Positions 33,095 through 43,966 of a DNA stretch of 64,000 bases are shown piece by piece. Origin of the DNA: Streptomyces kaniharaensis (GTDB lineage Bacteria > Actinomycetota > Actinomycetes > Streptomycetales > Streptomycetaceae); the NCBI RefSeq assembly GCF_009569385.1, contig NZ_WBOF01000001.1, positions 2,800,001-2,864,000 on the forward strand. The letters are read 5' to 3'. The translations under genes were made by a program, and so were the position numbers. The notes below the pieces were generated by a model. The model saw only the letters and a list, made by a program, of their open reading frames with translations. It had not been told where the DNA came from and searched no databases. The first letter of the stretch is position 1. Every line of letters begins with the position of its first letter.

Positions 33095-34567
33095 GTGAGT
33101 ACCTACGACCTGAGCAGCGGCGCGAGCCGGCCCGGCCGCCGCCGGACGCCGGCCGACCGGCCCGTCACCCGGCGCCGGGGCAACACCACCATCTCGCCGC
33201 AGGGAGCGCCGAACCGGCGCAACACCGAGCTGGCACTGCTGGTCTTCGCCGTCCTGCTGCCGGTCCTCGCGTACGCCAACGTGGGTCTCGCCATGGACTC
33301 CGCGCTGCCGAGCGGCATGCTCGGCTACGGCCTCGGCATGGGGTCGCTCGCCCTGGTCGCGCACCTGCTGGTGCGCCGCTACGCGCCGTACGCCGACCCG
33401 CTGATGCTGCCGCTCGCCGCCCTGCTGAACGGGCTCGGCGTGGTGATGATCTGGCGGCTCGACAAGGCCGGGAAGCTGCTGTCAGGGAACTTCCCCGCCG
33501 CCGCCAACCAGCTGATGTGGTCGGCCCTCGGGGTCGCGCTGTTCATCGGCGTCATGGTCTTCCTCAAGGACCACCGGGTCCTCCAGCGCTACACCTACAT
33601 CTCGATGGTGGTGGCGCTGGTCCTGCTCGCGGCCCCGGCGTTCTTCCCGGCCCGCGCGGAGGACTTCGGCGCGAAGATCTGGATCCGGATCGGCGGCTTC
33701 TCCATCCAGCCCGGCGAGTTCGCCAAGATCGTCCTGACCGTCTTCTTCGCCGGCTACCTGATGGTCAAGCGGGACGCCCTGGCCCTGGCCAGCCGCCGCT
33801 TCATGGGCCTCTACCTGCCGCGCGGGCGCGACCTCGGCCCGATCGTGGTGATCTGGCTGCTCAGCCTGCTGATCCTCATCTTCGAGAACGACCTCGGCAC
33901 GTCCTTCCTGTTCTTCGGCCTGTTCGTGGTGATGCTCTACGTCGCCACCGAGCGCACCAGCTGGATCCTGTTCGGCCTGCTGATGTCGGTCGGCGGCGCG
34001 ACCGCCGTCACGATGACCGCAAGCCACGTGAAGACCCGGATCGACGCCTGGCTCGACCCGATGGCCGCCTTCGCCCCCAAGCCGCCCAAGGGCTCCACCG
34101 AGCAGATCGGCCAGTCGCTGATGGCGCTCGGCTCCGGCGGGGTGACCGGCTCCGGTCTCGGCCAGGGCCGCTCCTGGCTGATCAACTTCGCCGCCAAGAG
34201 CGACTTCATCCTGGGTTCGTTCGGCGAGGAGCTCGGGCTGGCCGGCCTGATGGCGATCTTCCTGCTGTACGCGCTGCTGATCCAGCGCGGCCTGCGCACC
34301 GCGATCGCCGCCCGCGACCCGTTCGGCAAGCTGTTCGCCGTCGGCCTCGCCTCCGCCATGGCGTTGCAGGTCTTCGTCGTGGCCGGCGGCGTCACCGGTC
34401 TCATCCCGCTGACCGGTATGACCATGCCGTTCCTCGCCCAGGGCGGTTCGTCAGTGGTCGCCAACTGGGCGCTGATCGCTGTCCTGCTGAAGATCAGCGA
34501 CAGCGCGCGCCGACCCGGGGCCGAACCGGCCCCCGCCACCGAGGGCCAGAGAGGACCCGCCAGATGA
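33095..34567 (+). CDS. rodA: SEDS-family peptidoglycan glycosyltransferase (RodA/FtsW-like)
   Basis: 490-aa polytopic SEDS protein that polymerises lipid II into glycan strands with a class B transpeptidase. After a basic 45-residue cytoplasmic tail it has about ten to twelve hydrophobic segments. Hallmarks are IRIGGFSIQPGEFAKI, FENDLGTSFLFFGLF, the conserved loop SLMALGSGGVTGSGLGQG, SDFILGSFGEELGL and GLIPLTGMTMPFLAQGGSS. GTG at 33095 follows CAGGGAG. The stop overlaps the pbpA start as ATGA, matching the functional SEDS-PBP pair. Streptomyces has several SEDS proteins; this one is in the conserved kinase cluster. Confidence 0.94.
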   Translation: MSTYDLSSGASRPGRRRTPADRPVTRRRGNTTISPQGAPNRRNTELALLVFAVLLPVLAYANVGLAMDSALPSGMLGYGLGMGSLALVAHLLVRRYAPYADPLMLPLAALLNGLGVVMIWRLDKAGKLLSGNFPAAANQLMWSALGVALFIGVMVFLKDHRVLQRYTYISMVVALVLLAAPAFFPARAEDFGAKIWIRIGGFSIQPGEFAKIVLTVFFAGYLMVKRDALALASRRFMGLYLPRGRDLGPIVVIWLLSLLILIFENDLGTSFLFFGLFVVMLYVATERTSWILFGLLMSVGGATAVTMTASHVKTRIDAWLDPMAAFAPKPPKGSTEQIGQSLMALGSGGVTGSGLGQGRSWLINFAAKSDFILGSFGEELGLAGLMAIFLLYALLIQRGLRTAIAARDPFGKLFAVGLASAMALQVFVVAGGVTGLIPLTGMTMPFLAQGGSSVVANWALIAVLLKISDSARRPGAEPAPATEGQRGPAR

Positions 34568-36015
34568 ACAAGCCGATCCGCCGGGTCTCGATCTTCTGCC
34601 TCGTGCTGATCCTGGCCCTGATGCTGCGCACCAACTGGGTGCAGGGCGTCCAGGCCGACTCCTGGGCCAGCAACCCCAACAACAAGCGCCAGCTCTTCGA
34701 CCGTTACACCCACCCGCGCGGCAACATCATCGCGGGCGGCCAGCCGGTCACGAAGTCCGACTTCGTCAACGGTGTGCGCTACAAGTACAAGCGTTCCTGG
34801 ATCGACGGCCCGATGTGGGCTCCGGTGACGGGCTACTCGTCCCAGGTCTTCGGCTCCAACGGGCTGGAGAACCTGGAGGACGGCATCCTCTCCGGCACCG
34901 ACGACCGGCTGTTCTTCCGCAACACCCTCGACATGCTGACCGGCGAGCAGAAGAAGGGCGGCGACGTCGTCACGACGATCAACGCCAAGGCCCAGAAGGC
35001 CGCCTTCGACGCCATGGGCAACAAGAAGGGCGCGGTCGTCGCGCTCGACCCGAAGACCGGCGCGATCCTGGCGCTGGTCTCCACCCCGTCCTACGACCCG
35101 AGCACCATCTCCGGCAGCGAGGACGGCGACGCCTGGAAGGCCCTCAACGCCGACCCGAACAAGCCGATGGACAACCGGGCACTGAAGTACACCTATCCGC
35201 CCGGCTCGACGTTCAAGCTGGTCACCGCGACCGCCGCGTTCGAGAACGGCATGTTCCAGAACATCGACGACACGACCCAGACGCCGGACCCGTACGTCCT
35301 GCCGGGCACCAAGACCGAGCTGAAGAACGAGAGCCCCCAGGAGCAGTGCGAGAACGCCACGCTCAAGTCCGCGATGGACCAGTCCTGCAACACGGTCTAC
35401 GCCAAGATCGGCGCCGACCTCGGCAAGGACAAGATGCGGGCGCAGGCCGAGAAGTTCGGCTTCGACAGCACCATCGACACGCCGGTCCGGGCCGAGAAGA
35501 GCATCTTCCCGAACAGTGCCAGCCTTGACGGCACCGCCCAGGACTCGATCGGCCAGCACGACACCCGCGCCACCCCGCTGCAGATGGCCATGGTCTCCGC
35601 CGCGATCGCCAACAACGGCAGCCTGATGCAGCCCTACCTGATCGACTCGGAGCGCTCGGCCTCGCTGACCACGATCTCCAAGCACACCGAGAAGCAGTTC
35701 TCCCAGGCGATGAGCCCGGCCACCGCGCAGAAGATGCAGGACATGATGGTGTCGGTGGTCGAGAACGGCACCGGCAAGAACGCCCGGATCCCGGGTCTGC
35801 AGGTCGGCGGCAAGACGGGTACCGCGCAGCACGGCGAGAACAACGCCAGCCTGCCGTTCGCCTGGTTCACCTCCTGGGCCAAGACCTCGGACGGCCAGTC
35901 GGTCGCGGTCGCGGTCGTGGTCGAGGACGGCTCCGACAACCGCGACGGCATCAGCGGCGGCCGGCTCGCCGCCCCGATCGCCAAGGCGGTGATGCAGGCC
36001 GCGCTCGGCAAGTGA
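34564..36015 (+). CDS. pbpA: Class B penicillin-binding protein (transpeptidase), PbpA-like
   Basis: 483-aa membrane-anchored D,D-transpeptidase that crosslinks glycan made by the coupled SEDS enzyme. A short cytoplasmic start and one helix (VSIFCLVLILALMLRTNWV) precede a non-catalytic domain (about 40-140) and the transpeptidase domain. All three active-site motifs are present: PPGSTFKLV (nucleophile Ser215), QSCNTVYAK (SxN) and GGKTGTAQ (Lys417). The dimerisation module is short, as in mycobacterial PbpA. The start overlaps rodA; it is followed after 260 bases by pknB. Confidence 0.95.
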   Translation: MNKPIRRVSIFCLVLILALMLRTNWVQGVQADSWASNPNNKRQLFDRYTHPRGNIIAGGQPVTKSDFVNGVRYKYKRSWIDGPMWAPVTGYSSQVFGSNGLENLEDGILSGTDDRLFFRNTLDMLTGEQKKGGDVVTTINAKAQKAAFDAMGNKKGAVVALDPKTGAILALVSTPSYDPSTISGSEDGDAWKALNADPNKPMDNRALKYTYPPGSTFKLVTATAAFENGMFQNIDDTTQTPDPYVLPGTKTELKNESPQEQCENATLKSAMDQSCNTVYAKIGADLGKDKMRAQAEKFGFDSTIDTPVRAEKSIFPNSASLDGTAQDSIGQHDTRATPLQMAMVSAAIANNGSLMQPYLIDSERSASLTTISKHTEKQFSQAMSPATAQKMQDMMVSVVENGTGKNARIPGLQVGGKTGTAQHGENNASLPFAWFTSWAKTSDGQSVAVAVVVEDGSDNRDGISGGRLAAPIAKAVMQAALGK

Positions 36016-36275
36016 CGAGCGCGCGCCACGGTGAGGGGAATGTCACGATCGGTACCTCCGTCCGGATACCGGTCTGATATCGGCCGACGGCTGACTCCGG
36101 TCCGGCGCGGTGCGACCGGTAGCGTATCCGCAAGCAGCGGGTGTGCCCGTTGCCGCCCGCGAGGCGGCGCACGGCCCGGCCGGAGAACCGGCCGCGAGCC
36201 GCGCGGCGTCACCCAGAGCGTGCGGGGACACCTACGTCACAACCTCACCGGCGGGTGAGGGAGAGGGTCGGAACT

Positions 36276-38405
<2,130 letters not shown>

Positions 38406-38465
38406 GCCCTGGTTCCCCTTCTTGTGAGGCCTGAGCTTCTTCTGAGGCCTGAGCCCGGAGCAGGG

Positions 38466-38514
38466 AACGCCCGAGGGCCCGTCGCAGCGGTTGCGACGGG
38501 CCCTCGGGCGTTTT
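38466..38514. terminator. Strong bidirectional terminator between pknB and the sortase genes
   Basis: Perfect 21-bp inverted repeat (38466-38486 with 38492-38512), 5-base loop, followed by TT and, on the other strand, preceded by a purine run. It separates the convergent kinase and sortase operons. Confidence 0.9.
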
Positions 38515-38537
38515 CCTGAGGTGTCCTTCCCGGGGCG

Positions 38538-39365
38538 TCAGGAGTGGCGCAGCTCGGGCGGCGGGGTGCGCCTGGCGTCCACGTCGTCGACCCGCACCAG
38601 GCTCCCCCACACCGCCATCCGGTACCGCGAGGTGTAGACCGGCGTGCAGGTGGTCAGCGTGATGTAGCGGCCGGGGCCGGTGTAGCCGGAGCCGGTCGGG
38701 ACGGGTGCGACGATGCCGGTGTCGTACTTGGACGTCTCCGGCAGGGTGTTGTCGACCTTGTAGACGTACCACTTGTCCTTGGTCTCGACGACGATCGCGT
38801 CGCCCTTGTGGACCGCGTCCAGGTCGTGGAACTTGGCGCCGTGGCCGTCCCGGTGGGCGGCCAGCGCGAAGTTGCCGGCCGCGTCCCAGGGCATCGCGGC
38901 TCGGTAGGGCTGCTCGTACACGCCGGCGACGCCCTCGGCCAGGGTGGCCGTGTCGGTGCCCATCCGGATCATCACCTGGTAGTCCTCGCCCATCGCCGGG
39001 ACGTGCAGGAAGCCCACGCCGTCCCCGGCCGCGAACGGGACCGGCGGGGCGCCTGGAGCGGGCGTCGCGCCGGGGGCCGCGCCGGGGGCCGCCGCCGACG
39101 GCGTGCCGGTCGGGCCGGCGGCCCAGGCGCTGCGCAGCTTGTCGGAGGCCTCGGCCGCAGAGCGGTCCGCCTGGACGTTGGTCCACCACAGCGAGTAGGC
39201 GACGAAGAGGCCGAGCACCAGGCCCAGCGTGATCAGGAGCTCGCCGAAGACCCCGAGGGCGGCCAGCGCCCGGTCCCGCCCTCGACGGGCGGGCCGAGGC
39301 GAGGGCTCGGGCGGGGAGGCCTCCGCCGCCGGATCGGGTGATTCCGCCGTCTCGTCCTGGATCAC
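38538..39365 (-). CDS. srtE: Class E sortase, SrtE2-like
   Basis: 275-aa membrane-bound transpeptidase that cleaves LAxTG-type signals and links surface proteins to peptidoglycan. A Pro/Glu-rich cytosolic tail, one helix (GELLITLGLVLGLFVAYSLW) and an Ala/Pro stalk (about 85-110) lead to the sortase barrel: NFALAAHRDGHGAKF with the catalytic His, GRYITLTTCTPVYTSRY with Cys240 and the distal Arg. In S. coelicolor two adjacent class E sortases anchor long chaplins during aerial growth (established). Position next to pknB matches SrtE2, from memory. ATG at 39365; 34 bases after the second sortase. Confidence 0.92.
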   Translation of the reverse strand: MIQDETAESPDPAAEASPPEPSPRPARRGRDRALAALGVFGELLITLGLVLGLFVAYSLWWTNVQADRSAAEASDKLRSAWAAGPTGTPSAAAPGAAPGATPAPGAPPVPFAAGDGVGFLHVPAMGEDYQVMIRMGTDTATLAEGVAGVYEQPYRAAMPWDAAGNFALAAHRDGHGAKFHDLDAVHKGDAIVVETKDKWYVYKVDNTLPETSKYDTGIVAPVPTGSGYTGPGRYITLTTCTPVYTSRYRMAVWGSLVRVDDVDARRTPPPELRHS

Positions 39366-39399
39366 CGGTGCTCCCCATCTGTCGCCTGGCGGCCGGGCG

Positions 39400-40536
39400 C
39401 TACCCGCCCGTGATCGCGGCCGGCTTGCCCTGGCTGCGCGGCCGTTCGTCGATCATCTTGCCAAAGACGATGAGGCGAAACTTCGAGGTGAACTCCGGGG
39501 TGCAGGTGGTCAACGTGATGTACCGGCCGGGGCCGGTGTAGCCCGAGCCGTTCGGGACGGGCTTGATCACGCTCACGTTGCTGGGGGAGGTCTCCGGGAT
39601 GCCGCCGGTGACCTCGTAGGTGTAGTACGCGGTGGCCGTCTCCACGACGACCTTGTCGCCCTTGCCGAGCTGGTTGATGTACCGGAACGGCTCGCCGTGC
39701 GTGTTGCGGTGCGCGGCCAGCGCGAAGTTGCCCGCCTTGTCGGCCGGCATCCCGGTGCCCGGGTAGTGGCCGACCAGGCCCTTGTCGAGCACCGCCGACT
39801 TGGAGGTGCCCTCGGCGATCGGGAACTTCAGCCCCAGCTTGGGCAGGTAGACGATGGCGAAGCCCTTGCCGGGCTCGAACGTCTCCGGCTTGTTCGGATC
39901 AGGTGCCGGCTGTCCCGGTTGGGCGGGCTGTTGGGCGTCGAACTGCTGCTCCAGCTGGTTGCGGGCGCCGTTGGCGGCGGCGTCGGCCTGCACGTTCGTC
40001 CACCAGAGCTGGTACGAGACGAAGAGCAGCATCACCACGCCGAGCGTGATGCACAGCTCGCCGACGAGGCGCGCGGCGACCACGACCGGGGACTCCTTGG
40101 GCCGTACCCGCGCCCCGGCCCCCCGGCCGGCCGCCCGGCGCCGCCCACCGCCCGAGCGCCCCGAGGTCCGGCCCTGGGCCGCCCGCCGGCGCTCGGCCCG
40201 GCCGCCGGTGGGCGGGGCCTGCTCGGCGGGTTCTCCGTCCTCGGCCGGCACGCGCAGCTGGACGGTCCGGTCGGTCTGCTCGGGCAGCCAGGGGTGGTCG
40301 GCCCCGGCGGCGCTCCGGTCGGCCTGCTCGGCCTGCTCGTAGACGCTCCAGGCGTCCTCGGCGGAGCCGTGCCCGGGCTGGGCCGGCTGGGCGTGCTGAA
40401 CGGGCTGGGTCTGGTACCCCGGCTGGTGCTGGCCGTTGCCGTACTGACCGTCGGCGTACCGGACACCCTGGTACTGCCCGCCGCCGTACGGGCCCGCCTC
40501 CGGCTGGTAACGCCCCTCCGGACGCAGCGTGGTCAC
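39400..40536 (-). CDS. srtE: Class E sortase, SrtE1-like
   Basis: 378-aa class E sortase with a long, disordered cytoplasmic N-terminus rich in Gly, Tyr and Gln (about 1-150) and a basic stretch before one helix (LVGELCITLGVVMLLFVSYQ). The catalytic domain shows NFALAAHRNTHGEPFRYI (His) and GRYITLTTCTPEFTSKFRL (Cys345, Arg). GTG at 40536 is chosen: it lies five bases after the pabA stop and begins TTLRPEGRYQPE; a longer reading from 40605 would overlap pabA. The two sortases are paralogues with near-identical active-site segments, as in the chaplin-anchoring pair SrtE1/SrtE2. Confidence 0.9.
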   Translation of the reverse strand: MTTLRPEGRYQPEAGPYGGGQYQGVRYADGQYGNGQHQPGYQTQPVQHAQPAQPGHGSAEDAWSVYEQAEQADRSAAGADHPWLPEQTDRTVQLRVPAEDGEPAEQAPPTGGRAERRRAAQGRTSGRSGGGRRRAAGRGAGARVRPKESPVVVAARLVGELCITLGVVMLLFVSYQLWWTNVQADAAANGARNQLEQQFDAQQPAQPGQPAPDPNKPETFEPGKGFAIVYLPKLGLKFPIAEGTSKSAVLDKGLVGHYPGTGMPADKAGNFALAAHRNTHGEPFRYINQLGKGDKVVVETATAYYTYEVTGGIPETSPSNVSVIKPVPNGSGYTGPGRYITLTTCTPEFTSKFRLIVFGKMIDERPRSQGKPAAITGG

Positions 40537-40541
40537 GCCGC

Positions 40542-41204
40542 TCAGCCCCGGCCGATCACCGGGGCGAGCCCGGCCGACCGGTCCACGGCCTGCGGATAGC
40601 CGCACTCGGCCAGCCAGTTCGCGAGCATCCGGTGGCCGCCCTCGGTGAGCACCGACTCGGGGTGGAACTGCACGCCCTCGACGAGCAGGTCGCGGTGGCG
40701 CAGACCCATGATCACGCCGCTCTCGGTGCGGGCGGTGACCACCAGGTCGGCCGGCACGGTGGCCGGCTCGACCGCCAGCGAGTGGTACCGGGTCGCGGTG
40801 AGCGGCGAGGGCAGGCCCGCGAACACCCCGCCGTCCTCGTGCTCGACCAGCGAGGTCTTGCCGTGCAGCAGCTCCGGCGCCCGGTCGACCACCGCCCCGT
40901 ACGCGACCGCGATCGACTGCAGGCCCAGGCAGACGCCGAACACCGGCAGCCCGATCGCCGCGCAGTGGTGCACCATCTCGATGCAGACCCCGGCCTCCTC
41001 CGGCGCACCGGGGCCGGGGGAGAGCAGCACGCCGTCGAAGCCCTCCTCGCCGGCCCGGCGGACGGCGTGCTCGACGGTCACCTCGTCGTTGCGCACCACC
41101 TCGCAGGTGGCGCCGAGCTGGTACAGGTACTGGACCAGGTTGAAGACGAAGCTGTCGTAGTTGTCGACGACCAGGATGCGGGGTGAGGTCGGCTGGGTGG
41201 TCAT
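40542..41204 (-). CDS. pabA: Aminodeoxychorismate/anthranilate synthase component II (glutamine amidotransferase)
   Basis: 220-aa class I glutamine amidotransferase that supplies ammonia to chorismate amination for folate (PabA) or tryptophan (TrpG). Motifs: ILVVDNYDSFVFNLVQYL, LLSPGPGAPEEAG (oxyanion loop), nucleophile Cys92 in FGVCLGLQSIA, the HGKTS chorismate-family marker, and VEGVQFHPESVLTEGGH with catalytic His and Glu. No component I gene is nearby, so the role is probably shared or PabA-like. ATG at 41204 with GGAGATAG upstream is preferred to 41249. It sits in the conserved actinobacterial order next to the sortase/kinase block. Confidence 0.93.
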   Translation of the reverse strand: MTTQPTSPRILVVDNYDSFVFNLVQYLYQLGATCEVVRNDEVTVEHAVRRAGEEGFDGVLLSPGPGAPEEAGVCIEMVHHCAAIGLPVFGVCLGLQSIAVAYGAVVDRAPELLHGKTSLVEHEDGGVFAGLPSPLTATRYHSLAVEPATVPADLVVTARTESGVIMGLRHRDLLVEGVQFHPESVLTEGGHRMLANWLAECGYPQAVDRSAGLAPVIGRG

Positions 41205-41260
41205 TCGCGCGCTATCTCCGTGGGAAGCGGGGACTGGAGGTCGGAGCAAAACCCGCCGGC

Positions 41261-41440
41261 TCAGCCGGCCGCGGCACCGTCGCCGCCGTCCACTGTGACG
41301 TCACCGAAGGGGAGCAACGGTTCCGCCCAAGGGAAGACGTACGTGAACAGGAGGTAGACCACCCCCAGGATGAGGAGCAGCGAGATGACGGCCCGGACCA
41401 GGGTGTTCCCCGGGAGGTGACGCCAGATCCAGCCGTACAT
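41261..41440 (-). CDS. Small conserved membrane protein
   Basis: 59-aa protein with one strong hydrophobic segment (LVRAVISLLLILGVVYLLFT) followed by YVFPWAEPLLPFGDVTVDGG, so a short acidic tail probably lies outside. The start MYGWIWRHLPG at 41440 has GAGGGAG right before ATG. A longer reading from 41491 lacks this. Located between the DUF881 and pabA genes on the same strand; a small membrane protein at this site is common in streptomycetes. No function is known; a role in the division-linked block is inferred from position only. Confidence 0.82.
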   Translation of the reverse strand: MYGWIWRHLPGNTLVRAVISLLLILGVVYLLFTYVFPWAEPLLPFGDVTVDGGDGAAAG

Positions 41441-41509
41441 GGTGCTCCCTCGACGTAGCAGACTGGGGTCAAGAGTAGACGGGCCTGCCACGGCGCCGAG
41501 GCCGGTCCG

Positions 41510-42283
41510 CTACTGCTGCCCGCCCGCCGACCGCAGGTCGGTGGTGCCGGAGTAGCCGGGCAGCGTGAGGTCGGTGCTCTCCTGGACCTTCCAGCCGAGC
41601 CCGTACACCTGGACGTACTGGAGGTAGTTGCGGATCGTCGGGTCCGTGTTGACGGCCTCCCGCAGGGCGTCGGTCCGGCCCACCGCCCTGACGACGTACG
41701 GCGGCGAGTAGACCCGGCCCTGGAGCAGCAGGGTGTTGCCGACGCAGCGCACGGCGCTGGTGGAGATCAGCCGCTGGTCCATCACCTGGACGCCCTCGGC
41801 GCCGCCCCGCCACAACGCGTTGACCACGGCCTGGATGTCCTGCTGGTGGATGACCAGGTCGTTGACGCCGGGCTCGGGGAAGCCCGGGATGCGCGCGGTG
41901 GCGTTCGGCGGGGCGTCGTTGAGGGTGACGGTCAGACCGCCGCCCTGCAGCGGCTCCAGGGCGGTGCCGGCCCGGAGGGCATCCATCCGGGCCGTGTCGT
42001 CCGGGTTGTGGCTCTGCTGGCCGGCCAGCTCCTGGGCCTGGGCCTGGAGGTCGGCGAGCTGGGCCTGCGCCTGCTGGTTCTGCGAGCTGCGCTGGCGTAT
42101 CACGTCGCCGAGGCTCAGGAGCGAGTTGTCGGTCCGCAGGTCGGTGCCGCGGGCGGTCTGCGCGCTGATGTAGAAGAGCAGACCGGCGAGCGCGAAGACG
42201 GCGCAGGTCAGGGCACGTCCGACAATTCGGATGCCGGAACGGCGGGTACGGGTCGGGCGAGGGGGAATCGACAAATTAGGCAC
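41510..42283 (-). CDS. DUF881-family membrane-anchored protein
   Basis: 257-aa protein with one N-terminal helix (RALTCAVFALAGLLFYISAQ), a coiled coil (about 60-95; RSSQNQQAQAQLADLQAQAQ), and the extracytoplasmic DUF881 domain: GGLTVTLNDAPPNA, GVNDLVIHQQDIQAVVNALW, GAEGVQVMDQRLISTSAVRC. The topology resembles a divisome component, and DUF881 genes lie beside crgA across actinobacteria (the mycobacterial equivalent is next to trpG). The GTG start at 42283 has GGAGATAAGG upstream. Divergent from crgA over 163 bases. Function unknown but probably in wall or septum assembly. Confidence 0.88.
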   Translation of the reverse strand: MPNLSIPPRPTRTRRSGIRIVGRALTCAVFALAGLLFYISAQTARGTDLRTDNSLLSLGDVIRQRSSQNQQAQAQLADLQAQAQELAGQQSHNPDDTARMDALRAGTALEPLQGGGLTVTLNDAPPNATARIPGFPEPGVNDLVIHQQDIQAVVNALWRGGAEGVQVMDQRLISTSAVRCVGNTLLLQGRVYSPPYVVRAVGRTDALREAVNTDPTIRNYLQYVQVYGLGWKVQESTDLTLPGYSGTTDLRSAGGQQ

Positions 42284-42446
42284 CGTACCCTTATCTCCTT
42301 AGAACCCGCCGAGCCACTACGCTAACGGACGCCGGTGGCACGTGCGGGAGCGATCCCAGTGGCGTTCTCCACAAGCGACCGCCGGCCGACCCACCCCCCG
42401 CTGCACCTCTGCGCGGTCTCACAGCGCATCGACAGGAGAGCTCCTC

Positions 42447-42695
42447 GTGCCGAAGTCTCGACTCCGCAAGAAGTCCGACTACACCCCGCCCGTCACGGCC
42501 ACGGTGAAGATCAGTTCGGGCCGTAGTTGGGTCGCGCCCCTGATGCTGGCACTGTTCCTGATCGGCCTGGTGTGGATCGTCACCTACTACGTGACCAGCG
42601 GGAACTACCCGGTCGAGAGCTGGCGGAACTGGAACATCCTGGTCGGCTTCGGCTTCATCGCCGCGGGCTTCGGCGTCTCCACCCAGTGGAAGTGA
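42447..42695 (+). CDS. crgA: Cell division protein CrgA
   Basis: 82-aa two-helix membrane protein of actinomycete septation. It reads [14 protein letters not shown] at the cytosolic N-terminus, then helix one ([20 protein letters not shown]), a short outer loop ([13 protein letters not shown]) and helix two ([20 protein letters not shown]). In Streptomyces CrgA affects the timing of FtsZ-driven sporulation septation, and in mycobacteria it recruits septal wall enzymes (established). GTG at 42447 with AGGAGAG nine bases before it. The only plus-strand gene here; a hairpin and a DnaA-box cluster follow. Confidence 0.95.
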   Translation: MPKSRLRKKSDYTPPVTATVKISSGRSWVAPLMLALFLIGLVWIVTYYVTSGNYPVESWRNWNILVGFGFIAAGFGVSTQWK

Positions 42696-42762
42696 CGCCC
42701 GGGGCGCGAGCCCTGGGCGCATTCCGCCGCTGATCCGACTTTCTGCCCTCCCGAGGGGCACC

Positions 42763-42796
42763 CGCCGTCCCGGACCGCTCGACCCGGGACGGCGTT
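42763..42796 (+). terminator. Terminator after crgA
   Basis: 11-bp perfect inverted repeat (42763-42773 with 42784-42794), 10-base loop, then TT; 68 bases after the crgA stop. Confidence 0.65.
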
Positions 42797-42831
42797 CAGG
42801 TGTGCCCGGATGACGTCGACCGCCCGGACAG

Positions 42832-43048
42832 TTATCCACACCGTCGCACTGTCGTGCTTATCCACATGGTTATCCACACTGGGGAAAAGTGTCCCCAGGC
42901 TGTGGATAACTTGCAGCCGACGCAGCTTCCCCACCGGTGGACACGCCGCTTCGGGGATCGGAATCGCACAGCAGGACACGCGTAGAACAGCAGTCCACAG
43001 CCTGATCGCCGCACAGGCTGTGCACAACCCCGCACCCGTTGTGGACAA
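42832..43048. promoter_or_regulatory. DnaA-box cluster outside oriC
   Basis: Three perfect TTATCCACA boxes on the plus strand (42832-42840, 42858-42866, 42870-42878), one perfect inverted box (42901-42909) and an inverted TTGTCCACA-type box (43040-43048), plus a weaker one at 43018-43026. The 365-base gap 42696-43060 holds no gene. It is about 15 kb from oriC. Box matches are seen; DnaA binding is inferred. Clusters of this kind near oriC in S. coelicolor have been reported to restrain initiation (from memory). Confidence 0.8.
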
Positions 43049-43060
43049 CGGCCCCGGGCG

Positions 43061-43966
43061 TCACGCACCGTAGCGGGCCATCCCGATCAGGACCATCGCC
43101 ACGATGACGGCCGCCGCACCTGCCACCGTCAGCCCCTGGACCAGCCCGCGGCGCTCGCGCGGGGCGAACATCAGGCCGGTCGCGGTCAGCGCCCCCACCA
43201 CCAGGCCGCCCAGGTGCGCCCGCCAGTCGATCCCCGCCATGGAGAAGGTGAGGATCAGGTTGAAGACCAGCAGTGCCATCACCGGGCCGATAGGGCCCCG
43301 GGTCCTGATCTGCAGCACCAGGGTCGCGCCGAACAGGCCGTAAATGGCGCCGGAGGCACCCAGCGAGTTCATCAGGTCGCCGGCCACCAGGAAGGCGAAG
43401 GCGCTGCCGGCCAGGCCTGAGACCAGGTACAGGGCGAGGAAGCGGAGCCGGCCGAGCACCGTCTCCAGCACCGGGCCGGTCCACCACAGCGCCAGCATGT
43501 TGGCGCCGATGTGCCAGAGCTGGAGGTGCAGGAAGGTCGCGGTCAGCAGCCGGTACCACTGGCCCGGGCCGTCGGCGACGCCTACCGGGCCGCCGGGGAT
43601 GGCCCGCCCGGCGCTGAACAGCGACCAGTCCTGGGCCAGCCACGGCGTGAACACGTAGGCGGCCAGCAGGAAGACCGCGATGTTGATCCCGATCAGCACC
43701 TTGCTGACCAGCGCGCCGTCCGCCGCCGGCGTCCCGCCGAACCGGGTGGTCGCCTGCCGCGTCCGGGCGTGCCCGCCGCTGACGCAGTCGGGGCACTGGA
43801 AGCCCACCGAGGCGGGCACCATGCACTGCGGGCAGATCGGGTGCCCGCAGCGGGTGCAGGAGATGCCGGTGGCCGTCTCCGGGTGCCGGTAGCACCCGGG
43901 CAGCCCGGCCTCGGGCCCGGTCGGCTGGGTCCGATCGGCCGGCGGCCTCGGCTCGTCCGGGAGCAT
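43061..43966 (-). CDS. Rhomboid-family intramembrane serine protease with N-terminal zinc finger
   Basis: 301-aa protein. The cytosolic N-terminus is a B-box-like zinc finger: CYRHPETATGISCTRCGHPI, then CPQCMVPASVGFQCPDC, with paired Cys and His. Seven hydrophobic segments follow, with ATFLHLQLWHIGANMLALWW (the HxxxN motif), LGASGAIYG (catalytic Ser) and IDWRAHLGGLVVGA (catalytic His). It should cut single-pass membrane proteins within the bilayer; the substrate is unknown. ATG at 43966 has AAGGGGAA upstream. In most actinobacteria a cyclophilin gene lies next to it; here DUF5324 follows directly. Its 3' end abuts the DnaA-box cluster. Confidence 0.92.
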   Translation of the reverse strand: MLPDEPRPPADRTQPTGPEAGLPGCYRHPETATGISCTRCGHPICPQCMVPASVGFQCPDCVSGGHARTRQATTRFGGTPAADGALVSKVLIGINIAVFLLAAYVFTPWLAQDWSLFSAGRAIPGGPVGVADGPGQWYRLLTATFLHLQLWHIGANMLALWWTGPVLETVLGRLRFLALYLVSGLAGSAFAFLVAGDLMNSLGASGAIYGLFGATLVLQIRTRGPIGPVMALLVFNLILTFSMAGIDWRAHLGGLVVGALTATGLMFAPRERRGLVQGLTVAGAAAVIVAMVLIGMARYGA

